Translations under genes and position numbers: made by a program
Source: Syntrophomonas sp. UBA1376
GTDB taxonomy: Bacteria > Bacillota > Syntrophomonadia > Syntrophomonadales > Syntrophomonadaceae
Direction: 5' to 3'
Length of the DNA stretch: 8,997 bases
Assembly (NCBI GenBank): GCA_002305535.1
Contig: DBRE01000099.1
Span: 1-8,997 of the forward strand
Shown here: piece by piece, positions 1 through 6,676 of the stretch
Layout: each line of letters starts with the position of its first letter
How positions within the stretch are numbered: the stretch's first letter is position 1
The notes under the pieces: generated by a model
Seen by the model: the letters and a program-made list of their open reading frames with translations, nothing else
The model's database searches: none
Told to the model about the DNA's origin: nothing

Positions 1-96
1 CAGCTGCACCCTACTCGATTCTATACTCAGAAGACAGGGGGACGTTTAACTTGTCTTATTCGAGAAGCCGACGGAAGTTTACGAACCGTCGCCTAG
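1..96 (+). CDS. Possible 3' end of an upstream gene (partial, unidentified)
   Basis: The first frame is open from the window edge to a TAG at 94-96 and would encode 31 residues ending in IREADGSLRTVA. The alternating hydrophobic/polar pattern (LTCLIREADGSLRTV) looks like the last beta strands of a real protein. A second frame, beginning at base 3, is also open down to a TAG at 144-146 and ends in the less protein-like PFWKKSLI, so the correct frame is uncertain. The fragment is too short to assign a family. If the first frame is real, it lies 82 bases upstream of the NfeD gene, and no clear terminator separates them. Confidence 0.35.
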   Translation, partial: QLHPTRFYTQKTGGRLTCLIREADGSLRTVA

Positions 97-178
97 CTTA
101 TGCGCCGGATATTCCCCATCCATTCTGGAAAAAATCTTTAATATAGTAGAATAAGTATTATAGGGGGAGGTGTATTAA

Positions 179-1546
179 ATGATCCGGATCAGAAACTCAT
201 CCAGTCGGCATAATTGTAAAATACTCGCGTCAATATTCACCGTGATCCTGCTGACTTTACTGGTCAGCAGCCTTTCTATGCCTCTGACAGCTGCTGAAGA
301 AAAACCACTGGTATATGTAATGGAGGTGGAAGGCACCGTAACCTTTGGTACTACCCGCCATATTGAAAGAGGTCTACAGGAGGCTCAGGCCAACCAGGCT
401 GATGCTTGCATAATCAGCCTCAACACTCCAGGTGGATTGGTGGATGCCACCCTGGATATCCTCCAGGACATGTCAGCCGCCCAGTTTCCAATAATCACCT
501 ATGTTAATCCGGAAGGCGGCATTGCCGCATCAGCCGGGACATTCATCCTGTTAAACGGACATATTGCAGCCATGTCTCCCGGAACCACCTGCGGCGCAGC
601 TATGCCGGTGACTATCGCGCCTTCTGGCGAAGGCAGTCAGGCTGCTGACGAAAAGACCATCAACTTTCTAGCTGGACATATGAAAAGCATTGCTAAGGAG
701 AGAGGACGTCCCACTGATTTGGCTGGCCAATTCGTTACCGATAATCTGGTCTTGAACAACTCTGAGGCTCTGGATAAGGGAGTAGTAGAGTTTGTCGCCG
801 CCAATAAAGAGGAACTGCTCGATAAGGTGCACGGCCAAGAGGTTGAGGTAAATAGAGAGATACAGGTAGTCAACACTGCCGGAGCCCGTATGGTTACAGT
901 GCCATTATCCACCAGCGAACAGGCTTTGGGTCTGATCAGCGATCCTAATTTATCCATGATATTTCTTACCATCGGCATATTCGGCTTAATAATTGGCTTC
1001 TATTCACCCGGTTTTGTATTGCCGGAAGTACTGGGAGGCATTTGTCTTATTCTAGGGTTATCTGGCGTAGGGTTATTTCAGGGCAATCTGGCCGCAGGAC
1101 TGCTGGCCGTGCTGGGCATTGGTCTGATAGTCGCGGAATTACTTACTCCCTCCTTTGGGATCATGGGGGTTGGCGGATTAGTAAGTCTGGTCATGGGAAT
1201 CCTATTATTTCCCAATGAACCACTGATGCCGGAGCGATGGTTCACTACCTTTAGGTCTACGGCTTTGGGAGTCGGTCTGGTGGGGGCAGGTTTTCTGATG
1301 ATCGTAGTTATTGGACTGGCCAAACTACGGGGTAAAAGCCCGATGCATGGAAACATGCAATCATTGCAGGGAGTGGTGATCAGTGACCTGGATCCTCGTG
1401 GTCAGGTACGTATTAGTGGTGAAATATGGCAAGCCGAATCAAAAGATGGGTATGCTATTAACCAGGGAGAGTCAGTGCGGGTGGTTGACAGGCAGGGACT
1501 CTTATTGGTGGTTGATAGAGTGAAACAAAATGGAAATGGAGGTTAA
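179..1546 (+). CDS. nfeD: NfeD family membrane-bound serine protease (stomatin operon partner)
   Basis: Long-form NfeD protein of 455 aa. Residues 14-33 form a signal or anchor helix. Residues 43-215 form a ClpP/SppA-like protease domain, with the NTPGG strand-turn at 82-86, the nucleophile Ser118 in AASAGT, and a candidate general base Lys159 in DEKTIN. The Ser-Lys spacing of 41 equals that of the characterised archaeal homologue PH1510 (Ser97/Lys138), so the catalytic dyad appears intact. About five membrane helices follow (258-276, 281-299, 303-321, 325-344, 362-382), then the soluble OB-fold NfeD domain (about 390-447). The ATG is preceded by a strong GGGGGAGGTG (163-172). I see no convincing -35 box upstream, although TATAGT at 142-147 could act as a -10. 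The slipin gene follows after three bases and is surely co-transcribed. In the family, the protease cleaves the hydrophobic C-terminus of the partner stomatin; that role here is inferred from family and context. Confidence 0.95.
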   Translation: MIRIRNSSSRHNCKILASIFTVILLTLLVSSLSMPLTAAEEKPLVYVMEVEGTVTFGTTRHIERGLQEAQANQADACIISLNTPGGLVDATLDILQDMSAAQFPIITYVNPEGGIAASAGTFILLNGHIAAMSPGTTCGAAMPVTIAPSGEGSQAADEKTINFLAGHMKSIAKERGRPTDLAGQFVTDNLVLNNSEALDKGVVEFVAANKEELLDKVHGQEVEVNREIQVVNTAGARMVTVPLSTSEQALGLISDPNLSMIFLTIGIFGLIIGFYSPGFVLPEVLGGICLILGLSGVGLFQGNLAAGLLAVLGIGLIVAELLTPSFGIMGVGGLVSLVMGILLFPNEPLMPERWFTTFRSTALGVGLVGAGFLMIVVIGLAKLRGKSPMHGNMQSLQGVVISDLDPRGQVRISGEIWQAESKDGYAINQGESVRVVDRQGLLLVVDRVKQNGNGG

Positions 1547-1549
1547 AGT

Positions 1550-2299
1550 ATGGAAAGTTTACTGTCCAGCCTAATAGTAGTTGTACTGATAATCTATATT
1601 TTGGGTTCTGCGATCAAGATCATCCCGGAATATGAAAGGGCGGTATTATTCCGGCTAGGACGTTTGGTAGGTTTTCGCGGCCCGGGTTTGATCTTCATCA
1701 TTCCCATCGTAGACAGAATTATGAGAGTTTCATTACGTATGGTGGTAATCGATGTTCCCCCTCAGGAGGTAATTACCCGGGACAATGTTACCTGCAAGAT
1801 CAATGCAGTGCTTTATTACCGAGTGGTGGAACCGGACAAAGCTATAGTGAACGTGGAAAACTATCATGAGGCCACCAACCAGTTGGCCCAGACCACCATG
1901 CGCAGTGTTGCAGGAACTGCTGAGTTGGATGAAATACTTTCCGAACGGGATAAACTGAACCAGACCATTCAAAGAATAGTAGATGAGACCACGGATTCCT
2001 GGGGAATCAAGGTGACCGCAGTGGAAATCAAGGATGTGGTCTTGCCAACAGAGATGACCAGAGCTATCGCCCGGCAGGCCGAGGCAGAAAGAGGACGCCG
2101 CGCTGCCATTATCCAGGCGGAAGGCGAACGGCAGGCTGCTGAACAGCTCGCCCAGGCTTCAGAAATACTTACCGCTACCAGTGGCGGGTTGACCCTGCGC
2201 GTACTGCGCTCTTTATCCGAAGTGGCCAATGCGCCCAACAACACCATATTGTTCCCGCTGCCCACGGAAATAAGGAAAATATTACCCGGCGACGACTAA
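1550..2299 (+). CDS. Slipin (stomatin-like SPFH/prohibitin-domain membrane protein)
   Basis: The protein has 249 aa. Residues 5-24 are a membrane hairpin or anchor, directly followed by the stomatin signature IIPEYERAVLFRLGR (24-38) and GPGLIFIIPIVD (44-55). The SPFH domain runs to about residue 160 (VIDVPPQEVITRDNV, 66-80). An Ala/Glu/Arg-rich coiled coil covers about 170-205 (AEAERGRRAAIIQAEGER), the usual oligomerisation segment. The C-terminus holds a hydrophobic patch NNTILFPLP (230-238), equivalent in position to the region of archaeal p-stomatin cut by its NfeD partner. The GGAGG at 1538-1542 lies in the last codons of nfeD, 7 bases before the ATG. Expected role: a ring-forming scaffold on the inner face of the membrane that organises lipids and partner proteins. 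The bacterial names slipin, YbbK-like and QmcA-like have all been used for this family, so I leave the symbol blank. Confidence 0.94.
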   Translation: MESLLSSLIVVVLIIYILGSAIKIIPEYERAVLFRLGRLVGFRGPGLIFIIPIVDRIMRVSLRMVVIDVPPQEVITRDNVTCKINAVLYYRVVEPDKAIVNVENYHEATNQLAQTTMRSVAGTAELDEILSERDKLNQTIQRIVDETTDSWGIKVTAVEIKDVVLPTEMTRAIARQAEAERGRRAAIIQAEGERQAAEQLAQASEILTATSGGLTLRVLRSLSEVANAPNNTILFPLPTEIRKILPGDD

Positions 2300-2328
2300 A
2301 ATGCCGTCCATCTGGGAATTGTGTCTAG

Positions 2329-2355
2329 GGGGCGATGCCCAAATCGCCCCGTTTT
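2329..2355 (+). terminator. Terminator-like hairpin after the slipin gene
   Basis: GGGGCGAT (2329-2336) pairs perfectly with ATCGCCCC (2343-2350) around a 6-base loop, followed by GTTTT. It lies 30 bases after the slipin stop, so it is well placed to end the nfeD-slipin transcript. The T tract is short, so efficiency is doubtful. The core AGGGGGCGA and the hairpin layout recur at 7607-7630, so this may be a repeat fragment that serves as a terminator. Confidence 0.45.
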
Positions 2356-2360
2356 CCTGA

Positions 2361-2457
2361 GATGCAAGAGGGGACGGTTCTTTCTGTCATTTCATGATAA
2401 CTGTTGGTTCATTTATCTCCTTTTGAAATGACAGAAAGAACCGTCTCCTCTTGCATC
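2361..2457. repeat. 34-bp near-perfect inverted repeat (REP/MITE-type palindrome)
   Basis: The arms 2361-2394 (GATGCAAGAGGGGACGGTTC...) and 2424-2457 are reverse complements over 34 bases with a single mismatch (2372 against 2446). That mismatch is G against T, so an RNA copy would pair along its full length through one G-U wobble. The loop is 29 bases (2395-2423). The GGGGACGGTTCTTTCTGTC core is of a type I know as a dispersed intergenic repeat in Clostridia, often linked to IS200-like REP-associated transposases. That link is from memory; no transposase is present here. No target duplication is obvious at the edges. Confidence 0.85.
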
Positions 2458-2517
2458 CAATCATCCCTTTGCCGCCTTCCTCCTCCCCGCAAATAGATGA
2501 AAATTGCTGTATGAACG

Positions 2518-2526
2518 TGTTAAAAT
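2518..2526 (+). promoter_or_regulatory. Extended -10 promoter for the MBL-fold hydrolase gene
   Basis: TGT-TAAAAT (TG at 2518-2519, hexamer 2521-2526) is an extended -10 box about 30 bases before the ATG. The position of the -35 box, 17 bases upstream, has only TGAAAA (2498-2503), a poor match, which is typical when the TGn element carries recognition. Similar boxes lie upstream of the thioesterase and HD-domain genes. Confidence 0.5.
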
Positions 2527-2556
2527 GGACTAACGAAGAAGAGGGGAAGGGTACAT

Positions 2557-3525
2557 ATGATCGGTGAAGTGCATCCCGGGATATACAGGTTGCGTTTACC
2601 CGTTCCAGGAGCCTTACGGAGCATGAACAGCTATCTATTGCAGGGGAAACAGGGGTGGTCGGTGATAGACCCCGGCCCTAATTTTCCCGGGTGTAACGAA
2701 GAGTGGGAAGTGGCTATTGATGATTTGGGTATCCAGTTTAGCGATATCAAGCAGATTTTGGTTACCCATGGTCATATCGATCATGTGGGTCTGGCTGGCT
2801 GGCTACAGGAACAGTCCGGGGCAGAGGTCCTCATGAATAGGGATGAATACAACAGCACCTTTTATCCCGAGGAAACGGAAAAAATAGGTTCTTTATTTTA
2901 CTATAACGGCATGGCCAGTTTAGGTATAAATGCAGCCGAAATCGAACAAATAACCAATATAATGGGATATGTGACGGCAGTAATGGAACCCTGGCCACAG
3001 GTAAGATTTCTGCAGGATGACTCATTGGTGATGGGCGATCGCACCTGGGAAGTCATCCTGACCACTGGCCATACCAATGCACATGTGTGCTTGTTCAATC
3101 GAGAGGAAGGCTTGTTGTTGTCCGGTGACCAGATCCTGCCTACCATTTCCACGGTAATTCGCTTTCCTATCGGTGTTGAAGACAATCCACTGCGGCAATA
3201 TCTGGATTCTCTAACCATTTTGAAAGAACTAAATCCTACTAAAATCATGCCGGCTCATGGAGAGCCTTTCAACGATATGGATGCTCGTATTGAGCAGTTA
3301 CTGCACCATCACCAGGAACGCTTACAGCAGATAATGGACTGTCTGAGTGATGAGCCCTGCACGGTTCGCACCATTGTTGACCAGCTGTTTGGCAAATTAG
3401 ATGCATTTAATCTGTTCCTGGCCAGCGGGGAGATCAGCGCCCATCTGCTGCTGCTGCAATCCCAGGGCAAACTTCAGATCAGCCAAGACTCCCAGAGCGT
3501 ACTATTGGGATTCGCCTTGGTATAG
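2557..3525 (+). CDS. Metallo-beta-lactamase-fold hydrolase with C-terminal winged-helix-like domain
   Basis: A 322-aa protein of the glyoxalase II/LACTB2-like branch of the metallo-beta-lactamase superfamily. The metal motif THGHIDHVG is complete (His71, His73, Asp75, His76), with further ligands His172 in TTGHTNAH, Asp191 in LSGDQIL and His234 in MPAHGEP. The order and spacing indicate an active dinuclear zinc hydrolase. After the catalytic domain, residues about 255-322 form a helical tail with winged-helix character (TVRTIVDQLFG...ISAHLLLLQSQGKL), as found in LACTB2-type proteins. There is no signal peptide, so it is cytoplasmic. GAGGGGAAGGG sits just upstream of the ATG at 2557. It appears to be transcribed alone from the extended -10 box at 2518-2526. 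The substrate cannot be read from sequence: thioesters such as acyl-glutathione analogues, RNA or phosphoesters are all possible for this fold. Confidence 0.92.
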   Translation: MIGEVHPGIYRLRLPVPGALRSMNSYLLQGKQGWSVIDPGPNFPGCNEEWEVAIDDLGIQFSDIKQILVTHGHIDHVGLAGWLQEQSGAEVLMNRDEYNSTFYPEETEKIGSLFYYNGMASLGINAAEIEQITNIMGYVTAVMEPWPQVRFLQDDSLVMGDRTWEVILTTGHTNAHVCLFNREEGLLLSGDQILPTISTVIRFPIGVEDNPLRQYLDSLTILKELNPTKIMPAHGEPFNDMDARIEQLLHHHQERLQQIMDCLSDEPCTVRTIVDQLFGKLDAFNLFLASGEISAHLLLLQSQGKLQISQDSQSVLLGFALV

Positions 3526-3548
3526 GTTTTATTGAAGCCGCAAGAACA

Positions 3549-3575
3549 TTTTCCGGATCACCGTATGGCTATATA
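3549..3575 (+). promoter_or_regulatory. Weak candidate promoter for the DUF3160 cluster
   Basis: TATATA (3570-3575) lies 25 bases before the DUF3160 ATG, with TTTTCC (3549-3554) as the nearest -35-like hexamer at a short 15-base spacing. The gap to the preceding gene is only 75 bases and holds no terminator, so read-through from the hydrolase gene is also possible. Confidence 0.28.
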
Positions 3576-3600
3576 AGGAAAGTTAAAGGGGAGAGGTAAT

Positions 3601-5781
3601 ATGCACGCAACAGGTGTAAAACAGGTGAGCATGCTGCTGATACTGTGCATGCTGATGTCACTGCTGGTGGGATGCGACGGAGACCAGTCGGCCGATGATT
3701 TCATCACCAATGACAAGATAACTCTGGCAGCGGATTTTGCGCCATATAAGGTGGTGCCAGTGAATGAGCGGCCCAGTCTGCCGGCCTATGAAGTAGCAGC
3801 TGATTTGAGCAATGTGGAAAACAGTAGCCGCTTTGAATTCAATGCCGCTGCCCAGCAGAGATTGGCCGAGAACGGGTTTGTCGTGATCCCCGGTGGAGCA
3901 GCCGAGTATTTTATTCTCTACGAGATCAATCGGTATGATAATGTACCCAATCTGATCACCACCGATGCTATGCTGCACAACTACCATCTTTATTTCCAAC
4001 ACCTCTTGAAGACGGTAGAAAAGAATAAACTCATCCCTGAATTGAAAGCGCTGAACGCAGGCATGATGGAGATCTCGCTAGATCAGTATCGTCAAGTGCA
4101 GGGAAGTGAGTGGGAGAATGCGGTACTGCGCAATCTGGCCTTTTTTACCGTAGGCAGTTCTTTATTGGGTGCCAACACCGCCATTCCCGCTGAGGTAAAA
4201 TCTGTGGTAGAAGCTGAGCTGAAGCTGATCAACGCTCACCAGACTACCGCTGTTTCTCCTTTGATGAGCATGGGAGCTCAGCCGGATGAATTGGAGTCTT
4301 TGAAAGAAGATTATACCCAGTACATTCCCCGCGGCCATTATACTTCCAGTGATGAGCTAAAAAGCTACTTTAAGGCCATGATGTGGTATGGGCGCATGAC
4401 CTTTCGCGCCAAGGATGAAGACGAAACCCGCTCAGCCGCTTTGATGACTCTGGCTCTCCATGAGGCAGAAGTCCAGACACCCTGGGCCAGTATCTACGAC
4501 ACCACCGAGTTTTTTGCCGGCCGCAGTGATGATCCTGGCTTTGAAGAGTATGCCCAGGCCATGCACCAGGTCTATGGAGAAAAACTCTCTCTGAAAGACA
4601 TCAGCCAGGATGATGCCAAGTGGCCGACTTTCTTGGCCGAGGTTCGCAAAATTGAAGGCCCGGCCATCAATTCCATTCCTATATTTGATGCCAATATTCA
4701 GCCCGACCGGGCCAGAGAAATAAGTGGCTTCCGTTTCATGGGGCAACGTTACACGGTGGATGCTGATATATTTCAGCGCTTGATTTACCGCGAAGTTGGG
4801 GAGAACCCCGCCGGTGAGCGGCGCTTGCTGCCCAAAGGATTGGATATCCCGGCTGCTTTCGGCTCCGCTGAGGCCAGTCAGCTGCTAAAAGATATGGGTG
4901 AGTACCAGTACGAAAACTACCCGGAAAACATGGACAAAATGCAGCAGTACCTAGCGGACTTAGCAGAAGCCAGCTGGCATCAAAACCTGTACTGGAGCTG
5001 GATGCATACCCTAAGGCCCTTGACTCGGCAGGTTCCGGACGGTTATCCCACCTTTATGCTCAATCAGGCCTGGGCTCACAAAGAACTCAATACTCTCCTG
5101 GGCAGTTGGACGGAATTAAAGCATGATACCATTTTATATTCCAAGCAAAATTATGCGGAAATGGGCGGCGGCGGTATGGAAGAAATTGATGACCGCGGCT
5201 ATGTAGAACCTAATCCGCATCTCTACGCTCGCCTGGCTGCCTTGTCAGCTATGACCCGGGACGGTCTGAAGGCAAGAAATCTACTGGATGAACGGGATAG
5301 TGAGAACTTGAGTCGTATGGAAGAACTGGCTCTCCAGTTGAAAACCATTTCCGAAAAAGAGCTGAGAGGGGAATCGCTCACTGAGGAAGAGTATGAATTG
5401 ATCCGCAGTTTTGGCGGTCAATTGGAGCACTTCTGGATGGAAGCCTTGCGGGATCAAGCTCAGGATGGTGGACGCAGCATGCTGTTGATCAACAATCGTG
5501 CTCCAGTGGTGGCAGATGTAGCTACGGCACCTCCCAGCACGGTTTTGGAGGAAGCTACTGGTTACATCGACTATATATTTGCGGTGGTGCCGGTAGAAGG
5601 GAAGTTGCGCATAGTCAAAGGTGGAGTCTATTCCTATTATGAATTCCCTTGGCCGGCGGAAGATCGGCTTACCGATGAGAAATGGTGGGAGATGTTGGAT
5701 AACGGTCAGGAGCCTGATAGACCGGCCTGGATCGAATCGTTTATGGCCAAAACCGGTGAAGGCCGGTTCATCAGGCCGTGA
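3601..5781 (+). CDS. DUF3160 family lipoprotein
   Basis: A 726-aa exported lipoprotein. Residues 7-24 are the hydrophobic signal core, ending in the lipobox LLVGC, with Cys25 as the lipidated residue. The only other cysteine (Cys16) lies inside the signal, so the mature protein has no disulfides. The rest fits DUF3160: NVPNLITTDAMLHNYH (about 114-129) and the family-typical YIPRGHYTSSDELK stretch followed by YFKAMMWYGR (about 231-256). Later come FRFMGQRYTVDADIF, a LLPKGLDIPAAFGS-like segment and a Trp-rich WHQNLYWSWMH. No catalytic motif of a known enzyme class is evident. The RBS is GGGGAGAGG just before the ATG. The stop overlaps the GTG start of the next gene (GTGA), so the two are translationally coupled. 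The family is scattered in anaerobic bacteria and archaea and has no assigned function; I infer only that it acts on the outer face of the membrane. Confidence 0.92.
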   Translation: MHATGVKQVSMLLILCMLMSLLVGCDGDQSADDFITNDKITLAADFAPYKVVPVNERPSLPAYEVAADLSNVENSSRFEFNAAAQQRLAENGFVVIPGGAAEYFILYEINRYDNVPNLITTDAMLHNYHLYFQHLLKTVEKNKLIPELKALNAGMMEISLDQYRQVQGSEWENAVLRNLAFFTVGSSLLGANTAIPAEVKSVVEAELKLINAHQTTAVSPLMSMGAQPDELESLKEDYTQYIPRGHYTSSDELKSYFKAMMWYGRMTFRAKDEDETRSAALMTLALHEAEVQTPWASIYDTTEFFAGRSDDPGFEEYAQAMHQVYGEKLSLKDISQDDAKWPTFLAEVRKIEGPAINSIPIFDANIQPDRAREISGFRFMGQRYTVDADIFQRLIYREVGENPAGERRLLPKGLDIPAAFGSAEASQLLKDMGEYQYENYPENMDKMQQYLADLAEASWHQNLYWSWMHTLRPLTRQVPDGYPTFMLNQAWAHKELNTLLGSWTELKHDTILYSKQNYAEMGGGGMEEIDDRGYVEPNPHLYARLAALSAMTRDGLKARNLLDERDSENLSRMEELALQLKTISEKELRGESLTEEEYELIRSFGGQLEHFWMEALRDQAQDGGRSMLLINNRAPVVADVATAPPSTVLEEATGYIDYIFAVVPVEGKLRIVKGGVYSYYEFPWPAEDRLTDEKWWEMLDNGQEPDRPAWIESFMAKTGEGRFIRP

Positions 5782-6365
5782 GATCAATCATAGCTAAAAG
5801 AAAGCTATGGTGGGCGGGGGCATTGCTGATCGCTTTAGTCCTAACGGCCCTGTACCATCTGACCGCTTCTCCACCCGTGGTTATAATCACTTGTGATAGC
5901 GATAATGATGGCCAGTTGGAAACCTACCAACTGGCCAATGAGCAGGTAACAGTCGAAATGGATGACACGACGATATGGCAGTCAGAACCAGGTTGGAAGG
6001 TGACCGATCTGGTTCTAGCTGATGTTGATGATGATGGCCAGGCAGAAATGCTCCTGGTTCTCTGGAAATACGGTAGTTTTGGCATATCCCGCCCTATGTG
6101 GATGGAAGGAGAAGATAGGGAGTACAGCAATCATCTCTTTGTCTATCGCCTGGTAGCCGGCCGGATGAAACCAGTGTGGTGTTCTTCGGCTATAGAATAC
6201 CCCATTGTACACTTGCAGGTGGCAGATTACGATGGCGATGGCCGACAGGAATTGCTTGTCACTGAGGGCCCTTCGGCTGGGCTTTTCTATTCCATCCGCT
6301 CGCTGTTTTACCAGAATGAGACCATCTGGCAGTGGCAGGATTGGGGATTTACGTTGGTAGAGTAG
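5778..6365 (+). CDS. Membrane-anchored protein with three DxDxDG calcium-type loops (FG-GAP/VCBS-like)
   Basis: A 195-aa protein. A charged N-terminus (KRK, residues 7-9) and one membrane helix (about 11-30) orient the rest outside the cell. Three acidic loops follow: DSDNDG at 40-45, DVDDDG at 82-87 and DYDGDG at 150-155. Each is followed by a hydrophobic strand (QLETY, AEMLLVLWK, QELLVTEG), which is the pattern of calcium-binding FG-GAP/VCBS beta-propeller repeats. Three loops are fewer than a full seven-blade propeller, so it may be a partial blade set or pair with another protein. The GTG start at 5778 overlaps the DUF3160 stop by four bases and has no good Shine-Dalgarno of its own, which points to coupled translation and an equimolar partner. 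An in-frame TTG at 5823 has a G-rich sequence upstream, but using it would remove the positive N-terminus needed for the anchor. Function is unknown. Confidence 0.85.
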   Translation: MRSIIAKRKLWWAGALLIALVLTALYHLTASPPVVIITCDSDNDGQLETYQLANEQVTVEMDDTTIWQSEPGWKVTDLVLADVDDDGQAEMLLVLWKYGSFGISRPMWMEGEDREYSNHLFVYRLVAGRMKPVWCSSAIEYPIVHLQVADYDGDGRQELLVTEGPSAGLFYSIRSLFYQNETIWQWQDWGFTLVE

Positions 6366-6389
6366 TAATGGAGAGAGGAGTGTTTTATA

Positions 6390-6593
6390 ATGGCAAATGT
6401 GTCTATGGCTATTATTTTCCTGCTTGTCGCAGGGCTGGTGCTGCTGTTTCTGGTAGCCGGGCTCTTGCAGTACCTGTGGAACATCACCATGCCCCAGGTC
6501 TTCAACCTGAACCAGGTCACCTACTGGCAGGCTTTCCGCTTATTGCTGATAGCGGTCATCCTGTTTGGCGGGCCCAATATAGCCCTGGGATAA
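6390..6593 (+). CDS. Small membrane protein (67 aa) with TMP-x-F-x(6)-WQAxxLL motif
   Basis: The ATG at 6390 is preceded by AGGAG at 6376-6380, nine bases upstream. Residues 6-28 form a strong membrane helix, and residues 46-63 form a second hydrophobic segment (QAFRLLLIAVILFGG). Between them lies WNITMPQVFNLNQVTYWQ. The consensus LWN-x-x-MP-x-x-F-x-L-x-x-(I/V)-T-(F/Y)-WQA-x-x-LL-x-x-x-x-LFGG is one I recognise from short uncharacterised membrane proteins of proteobacteria and Bacteroidetes; this recognition is from memory. It lies 24 bases after the calcium-loop gene on the same strand, so it probably belongs to the DUF3160 operon. A longer overlapping frame (6332-6613) lacks these features and is a shadow. 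The function is unknown; the size suggests a regulatory or assembly subunit. Confidence 0.8.
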   Translation: MANVSMAIIFLLVAGLVLLFLVAGLLQYLWNITMPQVFNLNQVTYWQAFRLLLIAVILFGGPNIALG

Positions 6594-6616
6594 CTATGAT
6601 TCCACAGCAATAGCAG

Positions 6617-6646
6617 TTTTCATTTCCCCATCGGTAGTGCTAAAAT
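6617..6646 (+). promoter_or_regulatory. Extended -10 promoter for the acyl-ACP thioesterase gene
   Basis: TGC-TAAAAT (TG 6638-6639, hexamer 6641-6646) has TTTTCA (6617-6622, four of six consensus bases) 18 bases upstream. The predicted start near 6653 leaves a leader of about 24 bases before the ATG at 6677. A promoter here excludes the upstream TTG at 6659 as a well-placed start. Confidence 0.5.
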
Positions 6647-6664
6647 AGCTTCTAAACCTTGGTT

Positions 6665-6669
6665 GGGAG
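6665..6669 (+). promoter_or_regulatory. Ribosome binding site deciding the thioesterase start
   Basis: GGGAG lies 7 bases before the ATG at 6677. The in-frame TTG at 6659 has no Shine-Dalgarno, so the protein starts at 6677. Confidence 0.7.
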
Positions 6670-6676
6670 TAATTAC

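Noticed and set aside
68..92. CGACGG/CCGTCG 6-bp hairpin as a terminator before nfeD
   Set aside because: The stem is short, the loop is 11 bases and no T tract follows; it lies inside the possible upstream reading frame.
2504..2526. TTGCTG paired with TAAAAT as a two-box promoter
   Set aside because: The spacer is only 11 bases, too short for a normal sigma factor; the extended -10 reading is better.
5281..5787. Minus-strand 168-residue open frame
   Set aside because: It lies opposite the 3' part of the well-supported DUF3160 gene, has no recognisable domain and no RBS; it is a shadow frame.
6332..6613. Plus-strand 93-residue frame overlapping the small membrane protein
   Set aside because: It overlaps both the end of the calcium-loop gene and the whole 67-aa gene; the latter has the RBS, the membrane helices and the recognisable motif.
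6659..6676. Upstream TTG start that would add six residues to the thioesterase
   Set aside because: No Shine-Dalgarno precedes it and it falls almost at the predicted transcription start; the ATG at 6677 has GGGAG at 7 bases.
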